Positions 53,680 through 64,000 of a stretch of DNA of 64,000 bases are shown in pieces. The stretch spans positions 3,907,501-3,971,500 of the forward strand of contig JAUPFP010000003.1 in NCBI GenBank assembly GCA_036925085.1. The letters run 5' to 3'. A program made the position numbers and the translations under genes. A model generated the notes under the pieces. That model was given only the letters and a program-made list of their open reading frames with translations, did no database searches and was not told the origin of the DNA. This DNA comes from Brachycybe producta. Its lineage: Eukaryota; Arthropoda; Diplopoda; Playtdesmida; Andrognathidae. Every line of letters starts with the position of its first letter. Within the stretch, counting starts at the first letter, position 1.

Positions 53680-54910
53680 AGAGAGAGAGATGGAAGAAAA
53701 GAGAGAGAGAGATAGATAGGTGAAAAGGGCAAAGAAAGATCGAAAACACCAGCAAGTGAGATAGATATAGAGAAAAGGGTCAAAGATGGAAAGAGATAAA
53801 ACAGTAAATGAGATAGGTTAAAGTAGGTGGGTAAGACTGAGATAGATGAAGAGAAAAGGGCCAAAGATGAAAAGAGATAAAACAGCAAATAAGATAGGTT
53901 AAAGGATGGGTAAATGACTGAGATAGGGGAAAATATGGGTGAGATAGATGAAGAGAAAAGGGCCAAAAATGGAAAAAGCTAAAACAGTAAGTGAGATAGG
54001 TGAAACTGGTAAAAAAAAAGAATGAGATGGGGAAAAGGCAAGTGAGATAGATGAAGAGAAAAGGGCCAAAAATGGAAAAAGCTAAAACAGTAAGTGAGAT
54101 AGGTTAAAGGGTGGGTAAAAGATTGAGATAAGGGAAAATATGGGTCAGATAGATGAAGAGAAAAAGGCCGAAGATGGAAAGAGCTAAAACAGTAAGTGAG
54201 ATGAAACTGCAGGCAGAACTAGATTGAAATGGGAAAAGATGAGTGAGATAGATCCCAGGGGAAAAGGCAGAAAATTAGAGATGGACAAAAAGGGTTGAAA
54301 GAAATTGGAGAACAGCAAGTGAGATAGGTGAAACTGGTCAAAAAAGAATGAGATGGGAAAAATGCAAGTGAGATAGATGAAGAGAAAGGATGAAGATGGA
54401 AAGAAATGAAGAAAAATAAACAAATGAGATAGATGAGAGGGTAAAGAGAGACAGAGGTAGGAAAGCAAAAAAGTGAGATAAATGAGAGAAAGCAGAAAGT
54501 GAGATATAGAAGGAGAGAGAAAGGACTAAGTTCTGGAAAGATGGGGAAAATATTATATATGGAAGAAAGGGTAAAGACAGAAAAGAGATTGAAAAGCCAC
54601 CGAAAGTGAGATAAATGAGAGGGCAACATTAGAAAGACATCAGAATAATTCAATGGAGATAGATTATTAAAGGGCAAAAGTAGAAAGAGATGGGGGGAAA
54701 TAAGGAGATAGATGAGAATTTAACATTAGAAAGAGACAGCAATACATTAAGTGAGATAGATTATGAAAGGACAAAAGGTTGAAAGATAATTTTAAAAACA
54801 ATTGAGATAGGCAAAGAAAGGGGAAAGATAGGAATGCTAGCAGCAAGTGAGATAAGTGAAGAAAAGCCAATGATGAAAAGGTGTAAAGCAATCATGGGAA
54901 GATAGGCAGA
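53680..54910. repeat. Degenerate purine-rich minisatellite
   Basis: About 1.2 kb of gtgagatagatgaagagaaa, agggccaaagatggaaagag and ctaaaacagtaa modules, unit about 50-100 bp, decaying to the right. Strong purine bias on the + strand. Confidence 0.9.
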
Positions 54911-55119
54911 TGATGAAAGTGAAGTTTAGAACAAGTATACCAAATACAGTAGAAACCATTGAACATTAAGTAGAATTATATATATAAAATCCCAGATCTG
55001 TGTGTGTGTGTGTGGAGTAACAAAAACCATTGAAGCACGTCGGAATTTATATAAATTTGAATAAATGAACCGTTTTTTTTTCTTCTCAAGGTCAACTATA
55101 TGTTGAACTCTTCCTTTGG

Positions 55120-55290
55120 AAAGTGTAGAAGGGGGAGAGAGAGAGAGAGAAAAGTGGGAGGGGGTGAGGGGAAAAGATTGGAAAGTGTAGAAGGGAGAGA
55201 GAGAGAGAAAAGTGGGAGTGGTGAGGGGAAAGTGTAGGGGGAGAGAAACGTGGAGGGGGAAAAGTGGAAGGGGGAAATTGAAATGAAAGG
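55120..55290. repeat. Purine-rich tandem, about 60 bp x 3
   Basis: ggaaagtgtagaagggagag followed by GA run and aagtgggag, repeated with variation. Confidence 0.8.
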
Positions 55291-55611
55291 AGTAAAAAAA
55301 GGAAAAAACGACGCGCATGCGCACAATTGCCTGTGAATTTTGCTCCCGTCATTTATGACGGGTTACCCCACTAGTTTTGTATTAAGAGGCGCTACCGGTA
55401 TGACTTAGAAAAGTATGATGCAATACCTGGTATAGCCGTTTAACATGGTGTGTGTTCGGTTTTTGTTTACAATTTTTCTTTTTTGCATACAATGCATTCG
55501 CCCGAGGCTGGTTGTAGTCCTCAAGCAGCATAGTGTGTACCGAAGGCAAGCGATCTTGACAGCGGCTTGTGAAGTTGAGCATGTCCAACTTTAACAACTG
55601 CTGTCAAAATC
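55291..55611. other. No recognised gene
   Basis: Less AT-rich unique block (acgacgcgcatgcgcac at 55308). Inverted pair gttgagcatgtccaact / tgacagcgg...ctgtca near 55555-55610. Confidence 0.45.
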
Positions 55612-55773
55612 GCTTATGACGACTGGCGACTTCTAATTGGTTTGTTGTGTGGTTCAACGTTGAAAAAGGCGGAGCATGTGATGTCAGACTACATAACCAA
55701 TCAATTAGAAGTTGCGTTCGTCATAAAAAGGGCGGAGCCAACTTCTGTGTGTCCCGTTTTCTAATTGTCTGTG
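55612..55773. mobile_element. Mutator-type palindromic MITE, copy 10, left end lost
   Basis: Starts within the hairpin arm (cttatgacgactggcgactt) and ends ccgttttctaattgtctgt. Confidence 0.85.
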
Positions 55774-57110
55774 AATGCAATGCAATCTCTCTCTATCTCT
55801 CTCTCTCTCCAGAGAGATGATAAGAAGGAAATACAAAACAGTCAGTTAGCCACTAATCCCTGTTTAAGTCGCAATCATTAATATGAATTATCCTGTCTCT
55901 TGTATAAACATTAATGTTAATGGCAAACTCATTTGCTGTTGCATTGCTTTCTATAGGAGAGAGAGAGAGAGAGAGAAAAGACAGACAGACAGATCCTCAT
56001 AAATTAGGCACTTTAAGTCAATAATGACATTTGAGCAAATAATGATGGTGATGATGATGATGATGAGGGTGCGCACACATATATACGGGGAAAAAAGAGA
56101 AATTTGCATATTATTTTAGGAGGTTTTTATTTTTCTATCTAAATTTCCTTTTATTTAAATGGGAGCCACATACTTAATTTATTATTGCATTTAAATTTCG
56201 CCACACACACAATTTCGCATCTAAAAAAAAATATACATATGAAGAAGAGGTTTTTTTCTGTCTTGTTTGCTTTATGTGTTTTGTGTGTGTGTTTAGTGAG
56301 TTTGCTGGTAATTTGGCAAATAAATGAGGAAATATATATATATTTTTTTTTTATCTCTTACATCTCTTTTTCTAATCCAATTAGATGCTCATTCACTCTT
56401 GTGATGTAAATAGAAACAGCAGAGGCAAAACACAATTAAAGGCATTTTCACTCTTTCTCTCTTGTGTGGGTGGGTGAATATGTTTGTGTTCTTTTTCCAT
56501 GTTTTAATGGTGTTTAAAGGAGTTCTCTTGGCTCCCCATTTAGCTTCTCAGATGCTTTAAAGGAAGCTCCAGTCATTTGATCAAGATCTCTCTGTATACC
56601 CTGTTCAGAGCTGATCTTCTTCTGTTCTGAATCGGATCTGTCATTTATCTTGCACTTGAATGAGGGCTCATAAGATCAGTGCACAAGCCAGCAGTCCAAG
56701 CCAATGGGTCGTATTAATAAAGTTGAGCATTTTACTCATCAAGTATAGTTGGTTACTCAACAAAAAGTAAATTAGGAAGAATTGAGTGCTTATACTCAGT
56801 TTTCATATGAATGCAAAAGCCACGAGGAAACTTGAGTATTAGTTTGAGCAAATGCTCATAGCATGAGAACGTTCTTCCAGTTTGGAGTAAATACTCGTTT
56901 ATTTTATTCATACCAAGTCCAGCACTTGCTTCAAAAAAACTTGAGCAACGAGCAAGTACTCAGTTTTATTCATACCACCCTTTCTTTCAAGTTAAGAGAC
57001 TTGTACTGCCAGCAGCGCAAAAACCGTCTTAAGCTTAAACTTCATTCACGCGACATCGAGCGAGCGTCAGTGCGTCTTCATGCCCTATACAAGCAAATAT
57101 TAGCAACTTG
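55774..57110. other. No recognised gene
   Basis: Short CT, GA, GAT (56044-56068) and TATA runs. 56720-56990 has repeated gagtactcag / actcatc-like motifs. No exon found. Confidence 0.5.
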
Positions 57111-57113
57111 TTA

Positions 57114-57375
57114 AAGCGTTGCGACTTGCTACTCAGTCGCCAAGCTTCTGTTCAAACAGAGGCTTCAGGTCGCAAACGTTTCAAGTCGCTACCCAACAAC
57201 CAATCAGAGACCAGATTTGTTTGCATATGACGTCTTCGACGCCATTTTTTATGACATCACACCATGAAGACGCACCCAAAACGTTTGTAGGTGCAGCATA
57301 TTTGTAGTGTGTGCCAGCGACTAGCGACTTGCTACTTCAAGTCTCTATGCTAGTCGCTAGTCGCAAACGCTACGC
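57114..57375. mobile_element. Inverted-end element, candidate
   Basis: agcgttgcgacttgctact at the left and agtcgctagtcgcaaacgct at the right are imperfect inverses; cgacttgctact recurs inside. Confidence 0.45.
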
Positions 57376-57403
57376 TCAAGGTAGCAGGTATGAAGTTCCA
57401 GCT

Positions 57404-57540
57404 TTACTTGTGTAAAATTCTCTGACTAAACCTTAACATTTGTATAACCTTTGAAGTAACGTCTTTTATATGAAGCTTATACAAAAGTTTATTTGTAAAT
57501 TCAATTCCCAAATATTTATATGATAAAGAGGAGTAATGAA
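57404..57540 (-). mobile_element. LINE reverse-transcriptase fragment
   Basis: The minus-strand frame reads YKYLGIEFTNKLLYKLHIKD then VTSKVIQMLRFSQRIL, which resembles the KYLGVxxDSKLxWxxHI...SKANxxLGFLRR segment after the RT core of Jockey/CR1/I-type LINEs. Only this piece is visible, so it is 5'- and 3'-truncated. Confidence 0.55.
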
Positions 57541-58220
57541 CTTGACCCCATGGTATGGTTCGTGGCCCATGTGCTCTATGGGCCGGCACTTGTTGCCCAC
57601 TCTGTATTAAGCTTATTGCTGGGTGCAAATGAATGAACCAAATGAGTGAGCCCGCAAATGCAACAGTTGTTGGAGACTGTTGCTATTTGCAAGCTTGCAT
57701 TGTTGCCTAATTTGTGCCCGGCATAAGGCTTGGTTTATACTCCCTTGCTAAGCGGCAAAGCAACCTGCAAAGCTTCTAAAATGACGTCAAAGCTTCAGGT
57801 TTTTGCCTTTGCCAGAGCATTTAGCTAGCTTTGAAATCGTTCAACTTTTCAAAGCTTAGCAACTCAAAGTTCACCAATCATGAAACAGATACACAAATGG
57901 GGTGAACAAGCCACACCTTTTTTTCTTTTCTTCCAGGAGGTGAAGGGTTCTATTGTTTTGTATATGTATTTTGGAGTATAATAAACCTACCCCAGTTTTC
58001 CTGTTCCAGCAGCTTCCTTTGATGTGGAACCTCTAACATTCTAGCAAGAAGCTTTACAGCTGTCGCCTCCAGGTTGCGGTGTTCCGCATTTGCTGCCACA
58101 TCATCTGCTTTGATGTCTATTTGGGTTTGCCAAAGAATATGTTAAAGGAATATGATATTTCTTGATTATTGATTGGAGAGTTTGTTTCTCCGTGTGTTTT
58201 TTTTTTGCTGTATGTGTCGT
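57541..58220. other. Unassigned sequence
   Basis: The block from 57727 (ttggtttatactcccttgct, gcggcaaagcaacctgcaaa) looks like one end of a transposon but its partner end was not found. No gene. Confidence 0.4.
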
Positions 58221-58226
58221 GTATGG

Positions 58227-58697
58227 CAGCGGTCACCAAAATTTTGGACCTCACGGACCACCAAATTCAAAATTTTAAATCCCACGGACCACTAATAAGA
58301 GGTTTTTTTTAAAAAAAGATAAATAAGTTTGTGAAATAATGATCAGAGAACTTCCATTTTCTTAATAGAAAATCTTTAAAGGTTGTTTAATTTTAACAAA
58401 ATTATTAAAGTTCGTTTAATTATTAGACAATAATTGAAGCTTAGGGGAAAAGAAGCGTGCGGTGGGGGAAACTGAACGATATGTAGCTCTCTCGCGTGCT
58501 GCCATATTTGACGAGAACTGTACGAGAGACTCTAGTACATTTCGTCAATTTAGTGGAATAGAAAGGCGAAAATTGTCATTCAGAATAGAAGAATTTATTA
58601 AGAATTATTAATAAAACAAAAAAAAAATGCAAATATTGTCCAGATTTTTCTGCGGACCACCAAAAATGTCTCGCGGACCACCGGTTAGCGACCACTG
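58227..58697. mobile_element. Non-autonomous hAT element, 471 bp
   Basis: Ends cagcggtcaccaaaattttg / ccggttagcgaccactg. Flanking 8-mers gtgtatgg and gtctacgg match at 6 of 8 positions, consistent with an aged hAT duplication. Repeated cacggaccaccaaa/gcggaccaccaaa motifs lie just inside both ends. Confidence 0.75.
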
Positions 58698-58744
58698 GTC
58701 TACGGCTTTGAGTGAACTTTGTATATACAATTTGTGGTCACACT

Positions 58745-58960
58745 GGCAATTAGAAATCGGGACGCCCCTGAAGTTGGCTCCGCCCCTTTTTATAACGACT
58801 GGCTACTTCTAATTGGTTGGTTATATATATAGTCTGATGCCGTCACATGCTCCGCCCTTTTCAACGTTGAACCACACAACAAACCAATTAGAAGTTACTG
58901 GTCGTCATAAAAAGGGGCGGAACCAACTTCTGGGGCGTCCCGATTTCTAATTGCCTGTTC
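58745..58960. mobile_element. Mutator-type palindromic MITE, copy 11
   Basis: ggcaattagaaatcgggacg to cgtcccgatttctaattgcc with full arms; small TATA insertion near 58824. Confidence 0.88.
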
Positions 58961-58974
58961 TGTAGACAGCTTCA

Positions 58975-59212
58975 GCTCCCGCCCTTTTATGAGCGTCATC
59001 AATTTCTAATTGGTTTGTTACACAGGCCAATTAGAAATAGGGACAAACAGAAGTTAGCTTCGCCCTTGTTATGACGACCGGCAACTTCTAATTGGTTGGT
59101 TATATAGTCTGACGTCATATGCTCCGCCTTTTTCAACGTCGAACCACACAACAAACCAATTAGAAGTTGCCGGTCATCATAAAAAGGGGCGGAGCCAACT
59201 TCTAATTGGCTG
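58975..59212. mobile_element. Mutator-type palindromic MITE, copy 12, inserted in a fragment of the same family
   Basis: 58979-59018 is an orphan piece (ttatgagcgtcatcaatttc, taattggtttgtt) followed by acaggccaattagaaatagg starting a nearly complete copy that ends at about 59212. Confidence 0.8.
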
Positions 59213-59214
59213 TA

Positions 59215-59880
59215 TTTGTTGGTCCTCTTTTTTATATAATAAAAAGAAGCCCAATTTTCTTTTGTTCCTGTAAAACTCATTTTATAAGATTCTGGTTTTT
59301 TTTTTCGTAACATGTTAGTTATATTTGGGGGATAATTCCAGCAAGACACCAGTTTTCAGTTGGATTATAAGGAGAAGAAGAAGAAGAAAAAGCGTAAAAA
59401 AGCGAATTCTCAAGAGAATCCATCGAACAAGGAAAACTAAAAGACGCCTGAATGTCTTAAGATAAACTTTTAATGAAGATTTACACGAGAATGAACAGAA
59501 AGAGAAAAAAAAAAGTAGAAGAACTTTTCGTTTTATGGCAAAAATACATTATATAAAATGGTTTTCTGCGTCAATTCATTTTCTTTTCGAAATCTATAAG
59601 GAATCTTTATTTTTTTTTAACAAGAAAAAAAAAATCCCCTAAGTTGTCACATTAATTTTACATCCAATTTTTCTTCTGTTTTGTGTGTGTAAAAATCCAT
59701 TTTCTCTCACCACATTTTTGGAAAATTTAGTTTTGGAAATTAGATGGTAGAATTTAGAAATTAATGTTGACTAAAAGAGGTTAAAGAAAGTTTCAAAACT
59801 GAAGAGAAATGGGAGCAAAAATGGGAGAAACTGGAGCCAAAAAAAAACTATACAAGAACTAAAATGCAAAATGTCTTAAA
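59215..59880. other. No recognised gene
   Basis: AT-rich, A and T runs, a GAA-rich patch at 59371-59390. Confidence 0.5.
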
Positions 59881-59884
59881 CTGT

Positions 59885-60560
59885 TATAACAGCTAAAACT
59901 GGACAAGAACTAAATTGTAGAAAAAAATAATCTGCAAAGGAACCTAAAATGTACAAGAAACTACAGGGTAAAGTACACAAGGACTAAATTAAACAAGAAC
60001 TAAACTGCACAATGGCTAAAATGAACAAGAACTAAACTGCACAACAGCTAAATTGAACAAGAACTAAACTGCACAACAGCTAAAATGAACAAGAACTAAA
60101 CTGCACAACAGCTAAATTGAACAAGAACTAAACTGCACAACAGCTAAATTGAACAAGAACTAAACTGCACAACAGCTAAATTGAACAAGAACTAAACTGC
60201 ACAACAGCTAAAATGAACAAGAACTAAACTGAACAAGAACTAAACTGCACAACAGTTAAAATGAACAAGAACTAAACTGCACAACAGCTAAAATGAACAA
60301 GAACTAAACTGCACAACAGTTAAAATGAACAAGAACTAAACTGCACAACAGCTAAATTGAACAAGGACTAAACTGCACAACAGCTAAATTGAACAAAAAC
60401 TAAACTGCAGAATAACTAGACTGCACAATGGCTAAATTGGACAAGAAGTAATTTGCAGAAGATCTAAACTGCATAACAGCTAAGCTGAACAACAGCTACA
60501 TAGAACAAGAACTAAACTGGATAAGAAGTAAACTGAACAAGAGCTAAACATTACAAAAAC
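59885..60560. repeat. 32-bp minisatellite (cacaacagcta)
   Basis: Unit aactaaactgcacaacagct plus aaaatgaacaag, about 13 regular copies at 59990-60410 with diverged copies on both sides. Confidence 0.95.
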
Positions 60561-60882
60561 AAACATTGTTAGGAACTAAACTTCATAGTGCTAAACTGGA
60601 AAGCCAGTTTTGAGTTGCGTCAAATGAGCCCTGGCCTCCTATAGATATTATAGGATGATATGAATAAGCAATAATAATTAGTTTAATTTTAAAAAAGAAA
60701 TTTAAAAAATACACAAAATTCATAATAAATTTACATAAAAATTTAAAAAAAAAATTGCATAATTTCACTTATTTCTTTCAAACACTTTTTGTTGTTGATG
60801 AGTTTAGCACTAGTTATGGCTTAGCAATCATTAAGAGTACGACCATAAAAGAGCTAAATACTTTGTAGCAGTGTATACACTG

Positions 60883-61090
60883 ACAGGCATTTAGAAATCG
60901 GGACGAACTTCAGTTGGCTCCGCCCTTTTAATGATGACCGGCAACATGTAATTGGTTGGTTATGTAGTCTGATGTCACATGCTCCGCCCTTTTCGACGTC
61001 GCACCACACAACAAACCAATTAGAAGTTGCCGGTCGTCATAAAAAGGGGCGGAGCTAACTGAAAGTTCGTCCCGATTTCTAACTGCCTGT
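60883..61090. mobile_element. Mutator-type palindromic MITE, copy 13, complete
   Basis: acaggcatttagaaatcggg to cccgatttctaactgcctgt. Exact 10-bp duplication gtatacactg at 60873-60882 and 61091-61100. Confidence 0.93.
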
Positions 61091-61139
61091 GTATACACTG
61101 TTACGTGACGTTTACTGTCATCCCACCCACTTCTTTATT

Positions 61140-61690
61140 CCCCTTGTGATATTACAGAAGGAGGCTAAAAATAAATTTTCAAAAATGCACTTAAAGCCCT
61201 TTTCTTTCTTATTTCCTTAATCCAATTTATTGTCAAATTAATCTTCATTTAAGTAAGAAAAGTGAAGAAGGGGGTTAAGTTGAAGAAGAATAAAAATTTC
61301 CATTAAGTTTCTAAATTACTAAATTAGAATTTGACAACATTTTCAGTCAAAATCTTGACATTTTTGTTTCCTTTTCTTTCAACTTATCTTAAATAATTTT
61401 TAATAAATTAAAAATTTAATGAATTTTTATTAAATTAAAATATTTTATTGTCTTGTTTAAGAGAGAAGACGGTTTTTATTGTCGATGAAAATCTAATGGA
61501 CATTTTTGCGGTTGTGTTAAAATGCAAAAATAAAGAAAGTTTCTAAGAAAATAACCACTTTTTTTGTTTTAAAAAAAATCCCAGGCTAATAAAATTATAG
61601 GCAATATGCTAATTAGAAGCGGTGAAGTCGTTTTTTTTTTTGGTGCGAAAATTATGTTAGAAATTTAAAAGATTTTCATCTTAATTAATA
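61140..61690. other. No recognised gene
   Basis: AT-rich unique sequence with a T run at 61631-61641. Confidence 0.5.
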
Positions 61691-61705
61691 TCTGACAGGT
61701 GTGGA

Positions 61706-61775
61706 CTTGAGAGATGTTCAACCTATGGCTAGCGAGCCACCACAATATGGCACTTAAAAAGAGCCATTTTTTTTT
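61706..61775. mobile_element. hAT end fragment, candidate
   Basis: atgttcaacctatggctagc and gagccaccacaatatggc resemble the start of a hAT element (ttcaacctttggctcgcgagcc type). Only one end present. Confidence 0.35.
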
Positions 61776-62029
61776 GGCTATGTGATTATTGTCTTTTATT
61801 CAGTCAGCAGATGTCACAAAAGTAGTCTTTCTGAAAGGCGCCCCAAAATCAACCATTTTAGGACACCTTTGGGCTTAGAGACCTACATTGTGCAAAAAAT
61901 TGAAGCCCGGCCCATGAAGCCCACCAGGCCCACAAAGCCTACCAGGCCCACAAAGCCCATGGGCCTTTTAACATAAAAATGCCAGCCCAGCCATTGGGCA
62001 AAAGTCCACCGTCCCATGGGCTTTAGGGG

Positions 62030-62925
62030 CGACTGAATAAGCGCCAAATTGAACAAACGCCAAACTGAATAAGCGCCAAATGGAAGAAATGTCAAACTGA
62101 ATAAAAGCCAAAAATTTGGCGCATATTCAGTTTGGCATTTGTTTAATTTGGCGCTTATTCAGTTTGGCGTTTGTTCAATTTGGCGCTTATTCAGTTTGGC
62201 ATTTGTTCCATTTGGCGTTTGTTCCAATTGACGTTTATTCAGTATGGCGTTTGTTCCAATTGGCGTTTATTCAGTATGGCGTTTGTTCCAATTGGCGCTT
62301 ATTCAGTATGGCGTTTGTTCCAATTGGCGTTTATTCAGTATGGCGTTTGTTCCAATTGGCGCTTATTCAGTATGGCGTTTGTTCCAATTGGCGCTTATTC
62401 AGTATGGCGTTTGTTCCAATTGGCGCTTATTCAGTATGGCGTTTGTTCCAATTGATGTTTATTCAGTATGGCGTTTGTTCCAATTGACGCTTATTCAGTA
62501 TGGCGTTTGTTCCAATTGACGCTTATTCAGTATGGCGTTTGTTCCAATTGGCGCTTATTCAGTATGGCGTTTGTTCCAATTGGCGTTTATTCAGTATGGC
62601 GTTTGTTCCAATTGGCGCTTATTCAGTATGGCGTTTGTTCCAATTGGCGCTTATTCAGTATGGCGTTTGTTCCAATTGGCGCTTATTCAGTATGGCGTTT
62701 GTTCCAATTGATGTTTATTCAGTATGGCGTTTGTTCCAATTGGCGTTTATTCAGTATGGCGTTTGTTCCAATTGACGCTTATTCAGTATGGCGTTTGTTC
62801 CAATTGGCGCTTATTCAGTATGGCGTTTGTTCCAATTGGCGCTTATTCAGTTTGGCGTTTGCTCAATTTGGCACTTATTCAGTTTGGCATTTGTTCCATT
62901 TGGCGCTTATTCAGTTTGGCGGTAA
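62030..62925. repeat. 32-bp minisatellite (ggcgtttgttcca) with orientation switch
   Basis: 62030-62112 carries the unit in reverse (actgaataagcgccaaa); from 62117 it runs forward about 25 times as ttggcgcttattcagtatgg plus cgtttgttccaa. Because 32 is not a multiple of 3, the three forward frames share one repeating peptide, as in SVWRLFQLALIQYGVCSNW; this is an artefact, not a protein. Confidence 0.96.
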
Positions 62926-63010
62926 TTCAGGTTTTTTGTAAATTCTGATCGTCCAAATATTGTGAGCTTTTATAGACATCAGACTGTGCAGATTTACAAA
63001 CAGAACATGC

Positions 63011-63050
63011 TAACCTAACCTAACCAATCCTAACCAAACCTAACCTAACA
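63011..63050. repeat. Short CCTAA (TTAGG) interstitial telomere-like run
   Basis: taacctaacctaacc, then diverged, then aaacctaacctaaca. About seven pentamers, the arthropod telomere motif. Lies between two blocks of the 32-bp minisatellite. Confidence 0.5.
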
Positions 63051-63065
63051 ATGTGTTTATCACAT

Positions 63066-63301
63066 TTTGGCGCTTGTTCAGTTTGGCGTTTGTTCCATTT
63101 GGCGCTTATTCAGTTTGGCGTTTGTTCCATTTGGCGCTTATTCAGTTTGGCGTTTGTTCCATTTGGCGCTTATTCAGTTTGGCGTTTGTTCCATTTGGCG
63201 CTTATTCAGTTTGGCGTTTGTTCCATTTGGCGCTTATTCAGTTTGGCGTTTGTTCCATTTGGCGCTTATTCAGTTTGGCGTTTGTTCCATTTGGCGCTTG
63301 A
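63066..63301. repeat. 32-bp minisatellite, second block
   Basis: Seven nearly identical units of ggcgcttattcagtttggcg plus tttgttccattt, more uniform than the first block. Confidence 0.96.
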
Positions 63302-63480
63302 TCAGCGCCGCCGGGCTTTATGTAGGTCTCTACTTTGGTCTTCCCTTTTAACGCTTCCCTGATTCTGGTTCTCTGAGTATAAGGCCAATCCTGGAGCCCA
63401 GGGTTTATGCCCTCCTGTCGCGTTCCTCCCTGACTACCCACTGCAAAAAAAAAGTGCATTTTCTGCATAGTCGTTGATAA
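63302..63480. other. GC-richer block, possible retroelement 3' piece
   Basis: On the minus strand it reads RTRIREALKGKTKVETYIKP and neighbouring residues before running into the minisatellite; no family recognised. Confidence 0.25.
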
Positions 63481-64000
63481 CATTTTTAACAGAACTTTGA
63501 AACCTTTATTCTGTGATGGTAAATGGCGCTCTTAAATTGTATTTTCTAAATTGTATTCATTCACACATGCTTATTAGAAGTCGTTATCAGCAACGAAGCA
63601 TCCAACCGAAGTATAATTTTATTAGCAACATAAGCCCTGTTCTTCCCCCCCCCCCTTTTTCCCCCATTTCTCTCTCTCTCTCTCCTCTCGCATCTTCTAG
63701 TCTATAATATGAATTCCAATTTACATCAGAGAATCCGTTATTAAAAGTGAGATAAAAGAAGAGTTTTTTTTCTCTCCATTCATTCAATAATATAATATAT
63801 ATAGGAGATAATTTTGGCGGCAAAAGTTAATTCGCTTCGTTGCTTTTCTACTTTTTAAACTCGATTATAAAACTTGGATCGAAAAGTTTCTCCTTTCTGT
63901 TTTTGATACTCCTCTCGTGTTGAAGATTGGAAAAAAGCAACACCTGCAAAAATACTTTTTAACTCTTTCCTTTTCAATTTTAATCCCTCTTTTTTTTCCC
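63481..64000. other. No recognised gene
   Basis: AT-rich, with C and CT runs at 63645-63690. Confidence 0.5.

Noticed and set aside
59885-63301. CRISPR array
   Set aside because: Repeats of about 32 bp are directly tandem with no unique spacers, and the genome is eukaryotic.
62116-63362. Frames with SVWRLFQLALIQYGVCSNW repeats
   Set aside because: A 32-bp minisatellite gives the same peptide in all three frames; not a protein.

Overview
The window is animal nuclear DNA, most likely from an arthropod. It is AT-rich, has long introns and many CpG dinucleotides in its exons, and is packed with simple repeats and short inverted-repeat transposons. The arthropod assignment rests on the main gene, whose 7TM and hinge sequence matches arthropod LGR2 (rickets, the bursicon receptor). 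A short stretch of CCTAA units (the arthropod-type telomere motif) near 63.0 kb agrees but is weak evidence. I cannot place the species.

Two protein genes are supported, both on the + strand. (1) 14435-31189 is the bulk of an LGR2/rickets-type receptor. I reconstruct 15 exons: twelve carry one or two leucine-rich repeats each, one carries the last repeat and the cysteine-rich cap, one carries the hinge, and a 2.5-kb final exon carries the whole 7TM domain and a very long cytoplasmic tail. The signal peptide and N-terminal cap exon are not in the window, or not recognisable. (2) 35103-38267 is a DRAM/Frag1-family six-membrane-span protein (DRAM2-like autophagy modulator) in six exons. A tRNA-Leu(TAA) lies at 41679-41762. 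A CpG-rich block near 40.2 kb may be a promoter or first exon of something else.

Layout: 1-14.4 kb is repeat-rich DNA without a recognised exon (tandem repeats, a mariner deletion derivative, several MITE families). 14.4-31.2 kb is LGR2, whose introns hold five copies of one TTAA-flanked palindromic element plus other insertions. 31.2-35.0 kb is the 3' flank with a 71-bp satellite. 35.1-38.3 kb is the DRAM-like gene. 38.4-64 kb is gene-poor: tRNA-Leu, many MITEs, a 5S-rRNA-derived sequence, a LINE fragment, hAT remnants and several minisatellites, including two different 32-bp arrays.

The transposon content is the most distinctive part. One palindromic Mutator-type MITE occurs about 13 times, with 9-10 bp target duplications at four copies, and carries CRE and GC-box-like motifs. 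Other families have TA, TTAA or 8-bp duplications. Most remaining open frames are artefacts of CT/GA microsatellites or minisatellites. All calls come from reading the sequence; no alignment or database search was run.
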